NCBI RefSeq assembly: GCF_039530225.1
Contig: NZ_BAAAOH010000001.1
Span: 2,356,001 to 2,420,000 of the forward strand
DNA from: Microbacterium pumilum
Lineage (GTDB): Bacteria; Actinomycetota; Actinomycetes; Actinomycetales; Microbacteriaceae
Length of the DNA: 64,000 bases
Direction of reading: 5' to 3'
The first letter of the stretch is position 1. Every line of letters begins with the position of its first letter. Below are positions 26,268 through 34,073 of the stretch, piece by piece. The notes under the pieces were generated by a model. The model saw nothing but the letters and a program-made list of their open reading frames with translations, did no database searches and was not told where the DNA came from. The position numbers were made by a program, and so were the translations under genes.

Positions 26268-27308
26268 ATGGCAACATTCGGCATCGGTTCGACGCTCCCG
26301 TCGACCGGCCAAGACACCGTGCAGCACGCCGCCGCGCCGCTGCATCCTTCAGCCCCCATTCCCGTGCAGGGACCGCCGGTGGGTGACGGCATCCGCGTAC
26401 CGCTCGGCGAGACCGGCGCGAAGATCTTCCCGCTGATCCTCGGCGGCGCCGAGTTCGGCTGGAACGTCGACCTCGAGTCCAGCCACGAGATCCTCGACGC
26501 CTACGTCGAGCTGGGCGGCAACGCGGTCCACACCGCCGACAGCTTCTCGGGCGGTCGCAGCGAGCACATCATCGGACAATGGCTCCGGTCGAGGGGTCTG
26601 CGCGACGAAGTCGTGCTGGCGGTCCGCATCGGCGCGCACCCCGACAACCCGGGGCTGGGTCCGGTCAACCTCGTCCGCGCGGTCGAGGCTTCGCTGACAC
26701 GGCTGGGAACCGACCGACTCGACGTGCTGTACCTCGACTCGACCGCCGACTCGGTGACAGCGCTCGAAGACACGCTGGCGACAGCCGAGTGGCTCGTCGA
26801 AGCGGGCAAAGTCACTGCCGTCGGCGCTGCCGGCTACACCGCCGCCCAGCTCGTCGAGGCCCGCATCCTGGCCTCGGCCGGGTACCCCCGCATCACCGTG
26901 CTCGACGTGCCGTTCAACGTGCTGCGCCGTCATGAATTCGACGCGGATCTGCGTCTGGTCGCCGGTGCGCAGGGTATGGCGGTCACGCCATCCCACGCGC
27001 TCGAGCACGGATTCCTCGCCGGTCGGCACCGCACGCGCGCCCGTGGCAGCCTCTCGGTGCGCAGCGCGCAGCTGGCAGCCAGCGTCAACCGCCGCGGAAG
27101 CCGCACGCTTCGTGCACTCGACGCTGTGGGCAGCGAGCTCGGCGTGCCGGATGCGGCAGTGGCCGTCGCATGGCTGCTCGCGCAACGGCTGGTGACCGCG
27201 CCGATCGTCAACGCCTACGCTCCGCACCACGTGCAAGAGCTGGTGCAAGGCGTGGGCGTGCCCCTCAGCCGCGCGCACCTCGCCGACATCGCTCGCGCCG
27301 CCGAGTAG
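26268..27308 (+). CDS. Aldo/keto-reductase-fold protein lacking the catalytic tetrad
   Basis: The 346-residue protein follows the aldo/keto reductase TIM barrel from about residue 45 (LGETGAKIFPLILGGAEFGW) to the end. The family's four catalytic residues are all replaced. The Asp of DTA is His (VHTADSF), the Tyr is Phe in the same motif, the Lys of the TK(V/I)G strand is Arg (LAVRIG), and the active-site His of the next strand is lost (LYLDSTAD). The first 40 residues are an extra unstructured segment. It is therefore probably not a normal reductase and may have a binding or regulatory role. ATG 26268 follows GAGGGGG. Upstream sequence shows no motif I can name. Confidence 0.75.
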   Translation: MATFGIGSTLPSTGQDTVQHAAAPLHPSAPIPVQGPPVGDGIRVPLGETGAKIFPLILGGAEFGWNVDLESSHEILDAYVELGGNAVHTADSFSGGRSEHIIGQWLRSRGLRDEVVLAVRIGAHPDNPGLGPVNLVRAVEASLTRLGTDRLDVLYLDSTADSVTALEDTLATAEWLVEAGKVTAVGAAGYTAAQLVEARILASAGYPRITVLDVPFNVLRRHEFDADLRLVAGAQGMAVTPSHALEHGFLAGRHRTRARGSLSVRSAQLAASVNRRGSRTLRALDAVGSELGVPDAAVAVAWLLAQRLVTAPIVNAYAPHHVQELVQGVGVPLSRAHLADIARAAE

Positions 27309-27337
27309 CGCCCCGGCAGCGCGTCCGGCTCGTGACG

Positions 27338-27343
27338 TAGGCT
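27338..27343 (+). promoter_or_regulatory. Probable -10 of the histidine phosphatase gene
   Basis: TAGGCT, 30 bp after the previous stop. It would start an mRNA near 27350, where a GTG occurs, giving either a leaderless start or a short leader before TTG 27392. Confidence 0.4.
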
Positions 27344-27391
27344 GTTGTGGTGCCCTCTCGCAGGGCCGCGAACCCCAACGGAGTGAGCCGC

Positions 27392-27994
27392 TTGACGCAC
27401 TACATCTACCTCGTGCGGCACGGCGAGCACCAAGATGCCGAGCACGGCCTCGTCGACGGACCGCTCTCGCCGCGTGGTCGCCGGCAGGCGTCGCTGCTGG
27501 CTGATCGGCTCTCAGGCGTGCCCTTCGATGCGGTGTGGCATTCCCCGCTCGAACGGGCCAGCCAGACGGCGCGCGCCGTCGCCGAGCGGATGCCGTCGCT
27601 CTCGCCGCAGCCGTCGGCGCTGCTGTTCGACTGCGTGCCGACGGGGATGACCGGCGAGACCCCGGCGGCGTTCGAGCCCTTCTTCGGATCCGTGACCGAG
27701 GCCGAGGTCGACGCGGGCAGCGCGCAGATGGCGGACGCAGTGAGCGAGTTCCTCGTCCGAAAGCGCGGCGAAGTGCACGAGCTGCTCATCACCCACAACT
27801 TCGTGATCGGCTGGTTCGTCCGCGAGGTGCTGCAGGCGCCCGACTGGAGATGGATGACGCTCAACCAGGCGCACTGCGGGCTGAGCGTGATCGCCCAGCG
27901 GCACGGCCGGCCCTGGACCCTGCTGTCGCACAACGACATGGCGCACCTGCCGGTCGAGCTGCGCACCGGGCTGCCCGAGATCTATCCCGTCTGA
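27392..27994 (+). CDS. Histidine phosphatase superfamily protein (phosphoglycerate-mutase-like)
   Basis: The 200-residue protein begins with the LVRHGEH motif carrying the phosphorylated His and continues with the branch-1 histidine phosphatase fold: SPLERASQTAR about 50 residues on, and the second His in LITHNFVIGWF near 135. The substrate is not predictable. I choose TTG 27392 because GGAG lies 9 nt upstream and the protein then starts at the family N terminus; GTG 27350 and GTG 27383 are alternatives. The gene overlaps the convergent acetyltransferase by 13 bp. Confidence 0.82.
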   Translation: MTHYIYLVRHGEHQDAEHGLVDGPLSPRGRRQASLLADRLSGVPFDAVWHSPLERASQTARAVAERMPSLSPQPSALLFDCVPTGMTGETPAAFEPFFGSVTEAEVDAGSAQMADAVSEFLVRKRGEVHELLITHNFVIGWFVREVLQAPDWRWMTLNQAHCGLSVIAQRHGRPWTLLSHNDMAHLPVELRTGLPEIYPV

Positions 27995-28503
27995 GCGGCT
28001 CCGCTTCCGCGCCTCGACCTGTCGTCGCGCACCAGGTCTTTGCCGTACCACCGTGACGCGTTCGGGTTGTCGTTGTAGCGGGGGATCTCGACGAAGCCCG
28101 AGTTCGCGTAGAGCCGCGCGGCGGCCTCGAGCGAGTGATGGGTGTCGAGCACCAGCTCGTGCGCTCCGAAGTCGACCGCCCGGCGTTCCAGGTCGTCGAG
28201 CAGCAGTCGTCCCCAGCCGCGCCCGCGCGTCTCGGGTCGGAGGTACAGATGCTTCACCTCGTACCGGCGCCCGTTCGCACCATCGGCGATGAGACGGATG
28301 CCGCCGCAGCCCACGGGGGCGCCGCTGTCGTCCTCGACGATCAGGAAGACTCCGGCGGGCGGCTCGAACAGCGAGGGATCGGGAAAGGCAGTCGTGTACA
28401 CGACGTTCTGGTGAGCGAAGCCGCGCTCGCGCGACGCGAAGTACTCCGCCAGCAGAGCGTGCGCGTCGGGAGCGTCGACGGGGGATCGGCGAAGGGTTGC
28501 CAC
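27982..28503 (-). CDS. GNAT-family N-acetyltransferase
   Basis: This 173-residue protein has the GNAT fold with the acetyl-CoA loop RPETRGRGWGRLLL near residue 100 and the C-terminal ARLYANSGFVEIPRY helix-strand. The substrate is unknown. GTG 28503 is chosen because TACGCT lies 6 nt upstream on its strand, the leaderless layout; the ATG further out would be upstream of that promoter. It is divergent from dapB; the 60-bp spacer holds both promoters and a GGGCGG/CCGCCC inverted repeat. Confidence 0.78.
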   Translation of the reverse strand: MATLRRSPVDAPDAHALLAEYFASRERGFAHQNVVYTTAFPDPSLFEPPAGVFLIVEDDSGAPVGCGGIRLIADGANGRRYEVKHLYLRPETRGRGWGRLLLDDLERRAVDFGAHELVLDTHHSLEAAARLYANSGFVEIPRYNDNPNASRWYGKDLVRDDRSRRGSGAAQTG

Positions 28504-28552
28504 GCCACCAGCGTAGGCGGCCCGCCGCACCGGGCGGGATGCACCGCCCGCC

Positions 28553-28558
28553 TAGGAT
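28553..28558 (+). promoter_or_regulatory. Leaderless promoter -10 of dapB
   Basis: TAGGAT followed by a 7-nt gap and ATG 28566. No ribosome-binding site is present. Confidence 0.6.
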
Positions 28559-28565
28559 GGTCCCC

Positions 28566-29378
28566 ATGACGACGCGCGTGGCCATCGTGGGCGGCACCGG
28601 CAAGCTGGGTGGGATCATCCGCGCAGTCGTCGACGAGACCGACGGGTTCGAGGTCATCGCGACGCTGTCGTCGCGGTCCGACTTCTCCGAGCTCGACGGC
28701 GCCGACCTCGTCGTGGATGCCTCCGTGCCGGCCGTGTCGATCGACGTCGTCCGCGCCTCCATCGAGCGAGGGCTGAACGTGCTCGTCGGCACGTCGGGGT
28801 GGTCTGCCGAGCGCATCGCCTTGGTGCGGCCCCTCGTCGACGCCGCAGGGACGGGTGTGGTCTTCATCCCCAACTTCTCACTCGGCTCGGTGCTCGGCTC
28901 GGCGATCGCGGCGGTGGCCGCGCCGTTCTTCCCCTCGATCGAGATCGTCGAGGCGCACCGTGAGACCAAGATCGACTCGCCGAGCGGCACGGCCGTGCGT
29001 ACGGCGGAGCTGATCGCCGCCGCGCGCGCTGGCGTCGGGCCTGTCGAGTCGCCGCACGTCGACCAGCGCGCCAGGGGTCAGCAGGTCGCGAGCGTGCCGA
29101 TCCATTCCCTGCGACGACCGGGCGTCGTCGCCCGCCAGGAGACGATCCTGTCGGGCGCGGGGGAGTCGCTCACGATCGTGCACGAGACGGTCGAGCCTGC
29201 GCTCGCATACGCGCCCGGCGTCCGCCTCGCCCTGAACGCCGCGCGCGACGCGAAGGGCGTCATCGTCGGACTCGACAGCTTCCTCGACATCGGCATCCGT
29301 GCGCCCGCAGGCGCCCCGGCCGCGCCCGTCGACGAGGGCGGCGTGCCCGGGCAGGTCGCGCGCGTCACCGGCGCATGA
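28566..29378 (+). CDS. dapB: 4-hydroxy-tetrahydrodipicolinate reductase
   Basis: DapB reduces 4-hydroxy-tetrahydrodipicolinate with NAD(P)H in the diaminopimelate/lysine pathway. The 270-residue protein has the N-terminal nucleotide loop GGTGKLGG (9-16), PNFSLGSVLG near 102, and the active-site segment EAHRETKIDSPSGTA with His131 and Lys135. The family usually has two adjacent His here; the second is Arg in this protein, while the general acid/base His is kept. It is 15-25 residues longer at the C terminus than average. The following gene overlaps by ATGA. Confidence 0.92.
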   Translation: MTTRVAIVGGTGKLGGIIRAVVDETDGFEVIATLSSRSDFSELDGADLVVDASVPAVSIDVVRASIERGLNVLVGTSGWSAERIALVRPLVDAAGTGVVFIPNFSLGSVLGSAIAAVAAPFFPSIEIVEAHRETKIDSPSGTAVRTAELIAAARAGVGPVESPHVDQRARGQQVASVPIHSLRRPGVVARQETILSGAGESLTIVHETVEPALAYAPGVRLALNAARDAKGVIVGLDSFLDIGIRAPAGAPAAPVDEGGVPGQVARVTGA

Positions 29379-29824
29379 GCACACGCGTCGGCGTCGCCAT
29401 CATGGCGGCCCTGCTCGTGCTCTACATCGTGCTGGTGGGGCAGCGGGCCTGGCTGCTGCTGACCTCGGGCGAAACCGTGGCGGTCGCGATCGGTGTGGCA
29501 CTCGTCGTGCTGCCGGTCGTCGCGATGTGGGCACTCGGTCGCGAACTGTGGTTCGGGATGCGCGCAGAGCACCTCGGACGCCGCCTCGAGTCCGAAGGCG
29601 CACTGCCCGCCGAGGATGTGGCCGTGCGTCCCAGCGGTCGCGTGCTGCGCGAAGACGCGGATGCCGTCTTCCCCCTCCATCGAGCCGACGTCGAATCGCA
29701 CCCCGAGGACTGGCGGGCGTGGTATCGCCTGGGGCTCGCGTATGACGCGTCGGGCGATCGCCGGCGGGCACGGGAGTCGGTGCGCACCGCGATCCGCCTC
29801 GAAGCCGCCGAGCGTCGGAGCTAA
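29375..29824 (+). CDS. Membrane protein with TPR-like C terminus
   Basis: This 149-residue protein has two transmembrane helices (about 7-27 and 35-55) and a cytoplasmic tail. The tail ends in one tetratricopeptide-like helical pair (DWRAWYRLGLAYDASGDRRR and RESVRTAIRLE). It is coupled to dapB by a 4-bp overlap and is convergent with the next gene (4-bp overlap). No function is known. Confidence 0.75.
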   Translation: MSTRVGVAIMAALLVLYIVLVGQRAWLLLTSGETVAVAIGVALVVLPVVAMWALGRELWFGMRAEHLGRRLESEGALPAEDVAVRPSGRVLREDADAVFPLHRADVESHPEDWRAWYRLGLAYDASGDRRRARESVRTAIRLEAAERRS

Positions 29825-30759
29825 GCGGCGGGCCCGCCGGCCGGCACTGCTGCAGCCACCGCGCTCTGGACGGTCGGATGCGCGAACGTGAAGCCGGATT
29901 CCTCCAGCACGCGGGGGACGACATCCGCGTCCGTGATGAGGAGGGCCTCGGTCGCGGGCGAGCCCAGGGCGAGCTTGATCCCCCAGACCGGTGCGCGGAG
30001 CAGGAACGGACGGTTCATCCGCATCGCGAGGGCGAATCCCAGGTCGTTCGCCGTGGCGCGTGTCGGTCCGGTCAGGTTGACCGGACCGGTCAGACCCGCG
30101 TCGATGACGTGACGGATCGCCCGGATCTCGTCATCCAGCGAGATCCACGGCCACACCTGCGTGCCACGGCCGATCGGGCCGCTGACACCCAGCTTCGTGA
30201 GCAGCAGGAGGGGTTTGAGCACGCCGTCGCGGTGGATGATCGGCGCGGTGCGCAGCAGTGAGACCCGCGCCTCGTCGCCGGCCCCGAGCGCCGCAGCCTC
30301 CCACTCACCGCACAGGTCGGCGAGGAAGGAGTCCCCGCGCGGAGCGCTCTCGTCGAGCCGTTTTCCCGGCGCGGAGCCGTAGTAGCCGACGGCCGACGCC
30401 GAGACGAAGGCCGGAGCATCCGATCCGAGCTCGCGCACTGCGCGGGCGATCGCGCGGGTCGGCGTGATCCGCGACCACAGCAGGGTGCTCTGATACTTCC
30501 GAGTCCACGGGAACCGCCCGATGCTCGCGCCGTTGAGCCCCACCACGGCGTCGGCGCCCTCGAGCACCGCAGGATCGAGGGGCTCGGGCCCGGTCAGCCA
30601 TTCCACCTCATCCGGGCTGGCTGCCGGTCGGCGCACAAGAGTCGTCACCTCGACACCATCGGCGCGAAGACTGTCGACGAGCGCCGCGCCGATGAGACCC
30701 GACGCGCCTGCGACGACGACGTGGCGGATGCCGCCCGCGTCACCGCCGGCTTCAGGCAA
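29821..30759 (-). CDS. TIGR01777 family NAD(P)-binding epimerase-like protein
   Basis: The 312-residue protein is an extended-SDR/epimerase of the YfcH/TIGR01777 family: Rossmann motif AGASGLIGAAL near residues 17-27, GLNGASIGRFPW near 75, SASAVGYYG near 120 (a YYG motif) and a DUF1731-like C-terminal domain ending with LEESGFTFAHP. Plant and bacterial relatives bind NAD(P), with ill-defined function. The start is TTG 30759, overlapping the osmC stop by 8 bp; a downstream GTG is possible. It is the second gene of a unit with osmC. Confidence 0.82.
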   Translation of the reverse strand: MPEAGGDAGGIRHVVVAGASGLIGAALVDSLRADGVEVTTLVRRPAASPDEVEWLTGPEPLDPAVLEGADAVVGLNGASIGRFPWTRKYQSTLLWSRITPTRAIARAVRELGSDAPAFVSASAVGYYGSAPGKRLDESAPRGDSFLADLCGEWEAAALGAGDEARVSLLRTAPIIHRDGVLKPLLLLTKLGVSGPIGRGTQVWPWISLDDEIRAIRHVIDAGLTGPVNLTGPTRATANDLGFALAMRMNRPFLLRAPVWGIKLALGSPATEALLITDADVVPRVLEESGFTFAHPTVQSAVAAAVPAGGPAA

Positions 30760-31177
30760 GCGTGGCCTCGAGCGTGATCTCGATCCCTGCCAGGGCCTGC
30801 GACACGGGGCATCCGGCCTTCGCGGCCTGGGCGATGCGCTCGAAGTCCTCGGGGCTGATGCCCGGCACGACGGCGTTCACGTTGAGGTGGCTTCCGGTGA
30901 TGCCGGTGCCGGCTTTGAAGGTCACGGATGCCGTCGTGTCGATCGACTCCGGAGGGGTGCCGTTCTCGGTGAGCGCGAGCGAGAACGCCATGCTGAAGCA
31001 CGAGGAGTGCGCTGCCGCGAGCAGTTCCTCAGGGGTGGTCACCGACGTGGAACCCTCGGAGCGGGCCTTCCAGTTGACCTCGAACGTCGCGAGTCCGGAC
31101 GAGACCAGGGTCACGGCGCCCGATCCGTCCTTCAGGGTGCCCTTCCAGGCAGTGGTGGCTTCGCTCGTAACGCTCAT
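30752..31177 (-). CDS. OsmC-family peroxiredoxin
   Basis: The 141-residue protein has the OsmC/Ohr fold with both redox Cys: Cys60 in AAHSSCFSMA and Cys123 in AAKAGCPVSQ. Such proteins reduce organic hydroperoxides with dihydrolipoyl or similar thiols. Length and the spacing of the two Cys are closer to OsmC than to Ohr. A GGAGG site precedes the ATG. The thioredoxin/DUF4395 pair lies upstream on the same strand. Confidence 0.9.
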   Translation of the reverse strand: MSVTSEATTAWKGTLKDGSGAVTLVSSGLATFEVNWKARSEGSTSVTTPEELLAAAHSSCFSMAFSLALTENGTPPESIDTTASVTFKAGTGITGSHLNVNAVVPGISPEDFERIAQAAKAGCPVSQALAGIEITLEATLA

Positions 31178-31292
31178 TCCGGCTCCTCCATAAGGCGCGC
31201 GCCCGCTGGCCGGGCGTCTCGCGTCAGCCTAACCGCGGGGTGCCGGGAGCGCGACGGGTTGACAGCCGTCCGCCGCCGATTCCGACGCGGCG

Positions 31293-31817
31293 TCAGGCGG
31301 CGGCGGGGTGCTCGCGTCCGACGAGGCCGGCGCGCTGGAGCACGAGGTACAGCTGGCAGCCGAGGCACAGACCGAACGCGGCGTTGAGGAACGCGGCGAC
31401 GAACGCCAGCGCGGCAGCCACCGGTATCGCCCACGGAACACCGAACAGAGCGAGCACCAGGCCGACACTGACGACGAAGAGTCCGACCCCCTGCGCGAAT
31501 CGCGGGGGACGGGGGTCTTCCAGTTCGGCGGGCGGGCCGAGGCGCGGCTGCACGACCTTGCGATACAGCACGCCCCACGGTGCGGTGCGGGGCGACACGA
31601 CAGACCAGAGGAACAGCAGCGCGATCAGTAGCAGCAGGAGGAAGCCGGGATCGAGGACCCGCTCGGCGATCGTCGAATCGGGGAGGGCGGTGGAGGTCGA
31701 CAGCCCGGTGAACCCGAGGAACACGGCGATGAGGAGGAGAACCGAGGTGATCCCCGCCGCGAAGCGGGGCCCGCGCGGGTCGATCCCGCGGAGGCGAGGG
31801 GCCGGGTTGCTAGACAT
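31293..31817 (-). CDS. DUF4395 membrane protein
   Basis: The 174-residue protein has four or five transmembrane helices and the DUF4395 signature: the GIDPRGPRFAA start, and a CLGC pair near residue 150 within FGLCLGCQLYL. DUF4395 genes often sit next to thioredoxins, and the adjacent Cys pair suggests a role in membrane thiol redox transfer. It overlaps the upstream thioredoxin gene by 8 bp. Confidence 0.82.
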   Translation of the reverse strand: MSSNPAPRLRGIDPRGPRFAAGITSVLLLIAVFLGFTGLSTSTALPDSTIAERVLDPGFLLLLLIALLFLWSVVSPRTAPWGVLYRKVVQPRLGPPAELEDPRPPRFAQGVGLFVVSVGLVLALFGVPWAIPVAAALAFVAAFLNAAFGLCLGCQLYLVLQRAGLVGREHPAAA

Positions 31818-32247
31818 TCGCGCTCTCTTCGGTGAGTCGGTTCAATTCGAGCTCCAGCACGTCTCGGGTGGGCACGCCGCCGAATCGCGTCTGCACCACA
31901 CCTCTGCTGTCGAGGACGAGCGTCGTGGGTGTCTGGAGGACATGGAAGTGCTTGGCGATGTCGGGGCGGTGCGTGAGGTCCACGTCGAGATGGCGCACGC
32001 CCTCCCGCCCGTCGGCGATCGCGCCGAGCGTGCGATGGACACCGGGGCATCGTGCGCACAGCTCGGTGCTGAACTGCAGCAGCGTCGCGACCTCGCCAAG
32101 CGCGTCCGCTCCGAGCCGAAGTGGCTCGACCACTTCGTGGGAGACGTGCCGACGAGGGCGGCTCTGCCGCCACTGCAGGAACACCCCGACAGCGACCGTC
32201 GCCGTCAAGAGGAGGGCGAGGCCGATGAGAGCGCTCACGAAGGTCAC
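31810..32247 (-). CDS. Membrane-anchored thioredoxin-family protein
   Basis: The 145-residue protein has an N-terminal transmembrane helix (about 3-23) and a thioredoxin fold with the redox motif CARC (Cys64, Cys67) and the cis-proline QTPTT near 105. The CARC active site is unlike the classical CGPC. Its tight coupling with DUF4395, also with a membrane Cys pair, suggests that the two form one electron-transfer unit. GTG 32247 lies 8 nt after TAGCCT on its strand. Confidence 0.82.
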   Translation of the reverse strand: MTFVSALIGLALLLTATVAVGVFLQWRQSRPRRHVSHEVVEPLRLGADALGEVATLLQFSTELCARCPGVHRTLGAIADGREGVRHLDVDLTHRPDIAKHFHVLQTPTTLVLDSRGVVQTRFGGVPTRDVLELELNRLTEESANV

Positions 32248-32331
32248 AACTCAGCAGGCTATCTCGTTGCAGCTGAATAGACCCCGGATGCGGCGAGTAT
32301 GACGTTCCCGTCGTAACACAGCGGTGCGTGC

Positions 32332-32462
32332 CTGAGCTCGTCGGCGGTCACTGAGCCTGTCGGCGGTCCCTGAGCCTGTCGGCGGTCCCTGAGCCTGTCG
32401 GCGGTCCCTGAGCCTGTCGGCGGTCACTGAGCCTGTCGGCGGTCCCTGAGCCTGTCGAAGGG
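32332..32462. repeat. 19-bp tandem repeat upstream of thyX
   Basis: Six consecutive 19-bp units of consensus CTGAGCCTGTCGGCGGTCC start at 32332 (variant), 32351, 32370, 32389, 32408 and 32427. A final partial unit starts at 32446 and ends GTCGAAGGG. Units 1 and 5 end in TCA instead of TCC. The array fills most of the 238-bp gap before thyX and ends 11 bp before its promoter. Confidence 0.95.
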
Positions 32463-32472
32463 CGGCCGCCGG

Positions 32473-32478
32473 TAATGT
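32473..32478 (+). promoter_or_regulatory. Leaderless promoter -10 of thyX
   Basis: TAATGT, a 7-nt gap and GTG 32486, directly after the tandem repeat array. Confidence 0.55.
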
Positions 32479-32485
32479 GGCTCGC

Positions 32486-33253
32486 GTGACCGATGACACC
32501 GCACCCGCCACGCCCGAGATCGAGTTCCGCAGCGATGTGACGGTCGAGCTGGTGCGCTCGAGCGCCTCCGACTCCGACGTCCTGTTCGCGGCACGCGTGT
32601 CGACCCAGGGAGAGCAGACGCTCGAATCGGCGGCCGCCGGCCCGTCGACCAGCTCAGGGACCGGGTCGGAGGGCCGCGACCGCGGACTCATCAACTACCT
32701 GATGCGCGATCGACACGGCTCCCCGTTCGAGCACAACTCGATGACCTTCTACGTGCAGGCGCCGATCTTCGTCTTCCGCGAGTTCATGCGGCACCGCATT
32801 GCGTCGTACAACGAAGAGTCGGGCCGTTACCGCGAGCTGCGTCCGGTGTTCTACGTGCCCGCCCGGGAACGCAACCTCCTCCAGGTCGGCAAGCCGGGCG
32901 CATACGAGTTCCTGCCCGGCAGCGAGGAGCAGTACGCCCTCGTGGATGTCGCGACACGCGACGCGGCAACGTTCGCGTTCACGGCATACCAGCGGATGCT
33001 GGAGGCGGGCGTCGCCCGCGAAGTCGCGCGCATCGTGTTGCCGCTGAACATCTATTCGTCGATGTACGTGACGATGAATGCGCGTTCGCTCATGAACTTC
33101 CTGTCGCTGCGAACCAAGGTCGCCGGCACCCACTTCCCGTCGTTCCCGCAGCGCGAGATCGAGATGTGCGCCGAGAAGATGGAAGCCATCTGGACGGAGC
33201 TCATGCCGTTGACGCACGCGTCGTTCAACGCGAACGGCCGCGTCGCGCCGTAG
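32486..33253 (+). CDS. thyX: Flavin-dependent thymidylate synthase ThyX
   Basis: ThyX methylates dUMP to dTMP using methylene-tetrahydrofolate and FAD. The 255-residue protein carries the signature RHRxxSxNxxSxRY at residues 102-115 (RHRIASYNEESGRY), with the active-site Ser in the C-terminal half. An Ala/Gly/Ser-rich stretch at about 49-66, not expected in the family, separates two conserved helices. Its DNA (32641-32663) resembles the reverse complement of the repeat unit lying upstream, so it looks like an in-frame repeat insertion. The position between dapB and dapA is conserved in many actinobacteria. Confidence 0.93.
   Translation: MTDDTAPATPEIEFRSDVTVELVRSSASDSDVLFAARVSTQGEQTLESAAAGPSTSSGTGSEGRDRGLINYLMRDRHGSPFEHNSMTFYVQAPIFVFREFMRHRIASYNEESGRYRELRPVFYVPARERNLLQVGKPGAYEFLPGSEEQYALVDVATRDAATFAFTAYQRMLEAGVAREVARIVLPLNIYSSMYVTMNARSLMNFLSLRTKVAGTHFPSFPQREIEMCAEKMEAIWTELMPLTHASFNANGRVAP
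32641..32663. repeat. Repeat-like element inside the thyX coding sequence
   Basis: This 23-bp stretch matches the reverse complement of the CTGAGCCTGTCGAAGGG/GGTCC repeat except for about three or four bases. It encodes residues 52-60 of ThyX. Length and phase keep the frame open. Confidence 0.6.
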
Positions 33254-33295
33254 CCGATGCGCTTCCCGCCCGCGGGTCGACCTAGGCTCTGAGGC

Positions 33296-34060
33296 ATGCC
33301 CAAAACCGCTCTCATCACCGGCGCCAGCTCTGGTCTCGGCGCCGAGTTCGCGCGCCAGCTCGCGCTGCGGGGCGCCGATGTCGTCCTGGTCGCCCGCGAC
33401 AAAGAAGCCCTCGAGTCCGTTGCCGCATCGCTGCGCGACGGCTACGGTGTCACGGCCGAGGTCATCGTCGCCGACCTGACTGTTCCGCGACAGCGCGACA
33501 AGATCGCGAACCGCCTGCAGGAGGCCCACCGCCCGATCGAGATCCTCGTCAACAACGCCGGCTACGGCCTCCCGCTCGCGTTCGAATCGAACGACATCGA
33601 GGATGAGGCGCGCCACCTCGCGCTGCACGTCGAGGCGCCGATGCGCCTCATCCACGCCGCCCTCGGGTCGATGCTGGCGCGGGGGAGCGGCCGGATCATC
33701 AACGTGGCCTCGGTCGCCGGCTTCATCCCCCGCGGCACATACGGCGCCGTCAAGGCGTGGGTCATCAGCTTCAGCCGCTGGGCGAACGTGCGCTATGCGC
33801 CGCGGGGTGTGACCGTGACCGCAGTGTGCCCCGGGTTCGTGCACACGAACTTCCACGAGCGTCTCGGCCTTCCGCCCGGGCAGGAGGGGATCCCCGACGC
33901 GATGTGGCTCACTGCGCACGACGTCGTCCAGGCTGCGCTTCAGGATGCGGCGCGCGGCAGGGCGGTCTCGGTTCCCTCGCTGCGATACAAGGCGCTCATC
34001 GCCCTCACGCGGCTGGTGCCGGCATCCGTCGTCGTGAAGGCAGGCGAAACCGGACGCTGA
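33296..34060 (+). CDS. Short-chain dehydrogenase/reductase
   Basis: The 254-residue classical SDR has TGASSGLG (8-15) for the cofactor, NNAGYG near 85, and the catalytic Tyr149-x-x-x-Lys153 in YGAVK. Catalytic Ser is in the NVASVAGF strand. The substrate is unknown. TAGGCT (33283-33288) and a 7-nt gap precede the ATG, a leaderless start. Confidence 0.85.
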   Translation: MPKTALITGASSGLGAEFARQLALRGADVVLVARDKEALESVAASLRDGYGVTAEVIVADLTVPRQRDKIANRLQEAHRPIEILVNNAGYGLPLAFESNDIEDEARHLALHVEAPMRLIHAALGSMLARGSGRIINVASVAGFIPRGTYGAVKAWVISFSRWANVRYAPRGVTVTAVCPGFVHTNFHERLGLPPGQEGIPDAMWLTAHDVVQAALQDAARGRAVSVPSLRYKALIALTRLVPASVVVKAGETGR

Positions 34061-34073
34061 CGCAGCGGCCTGG

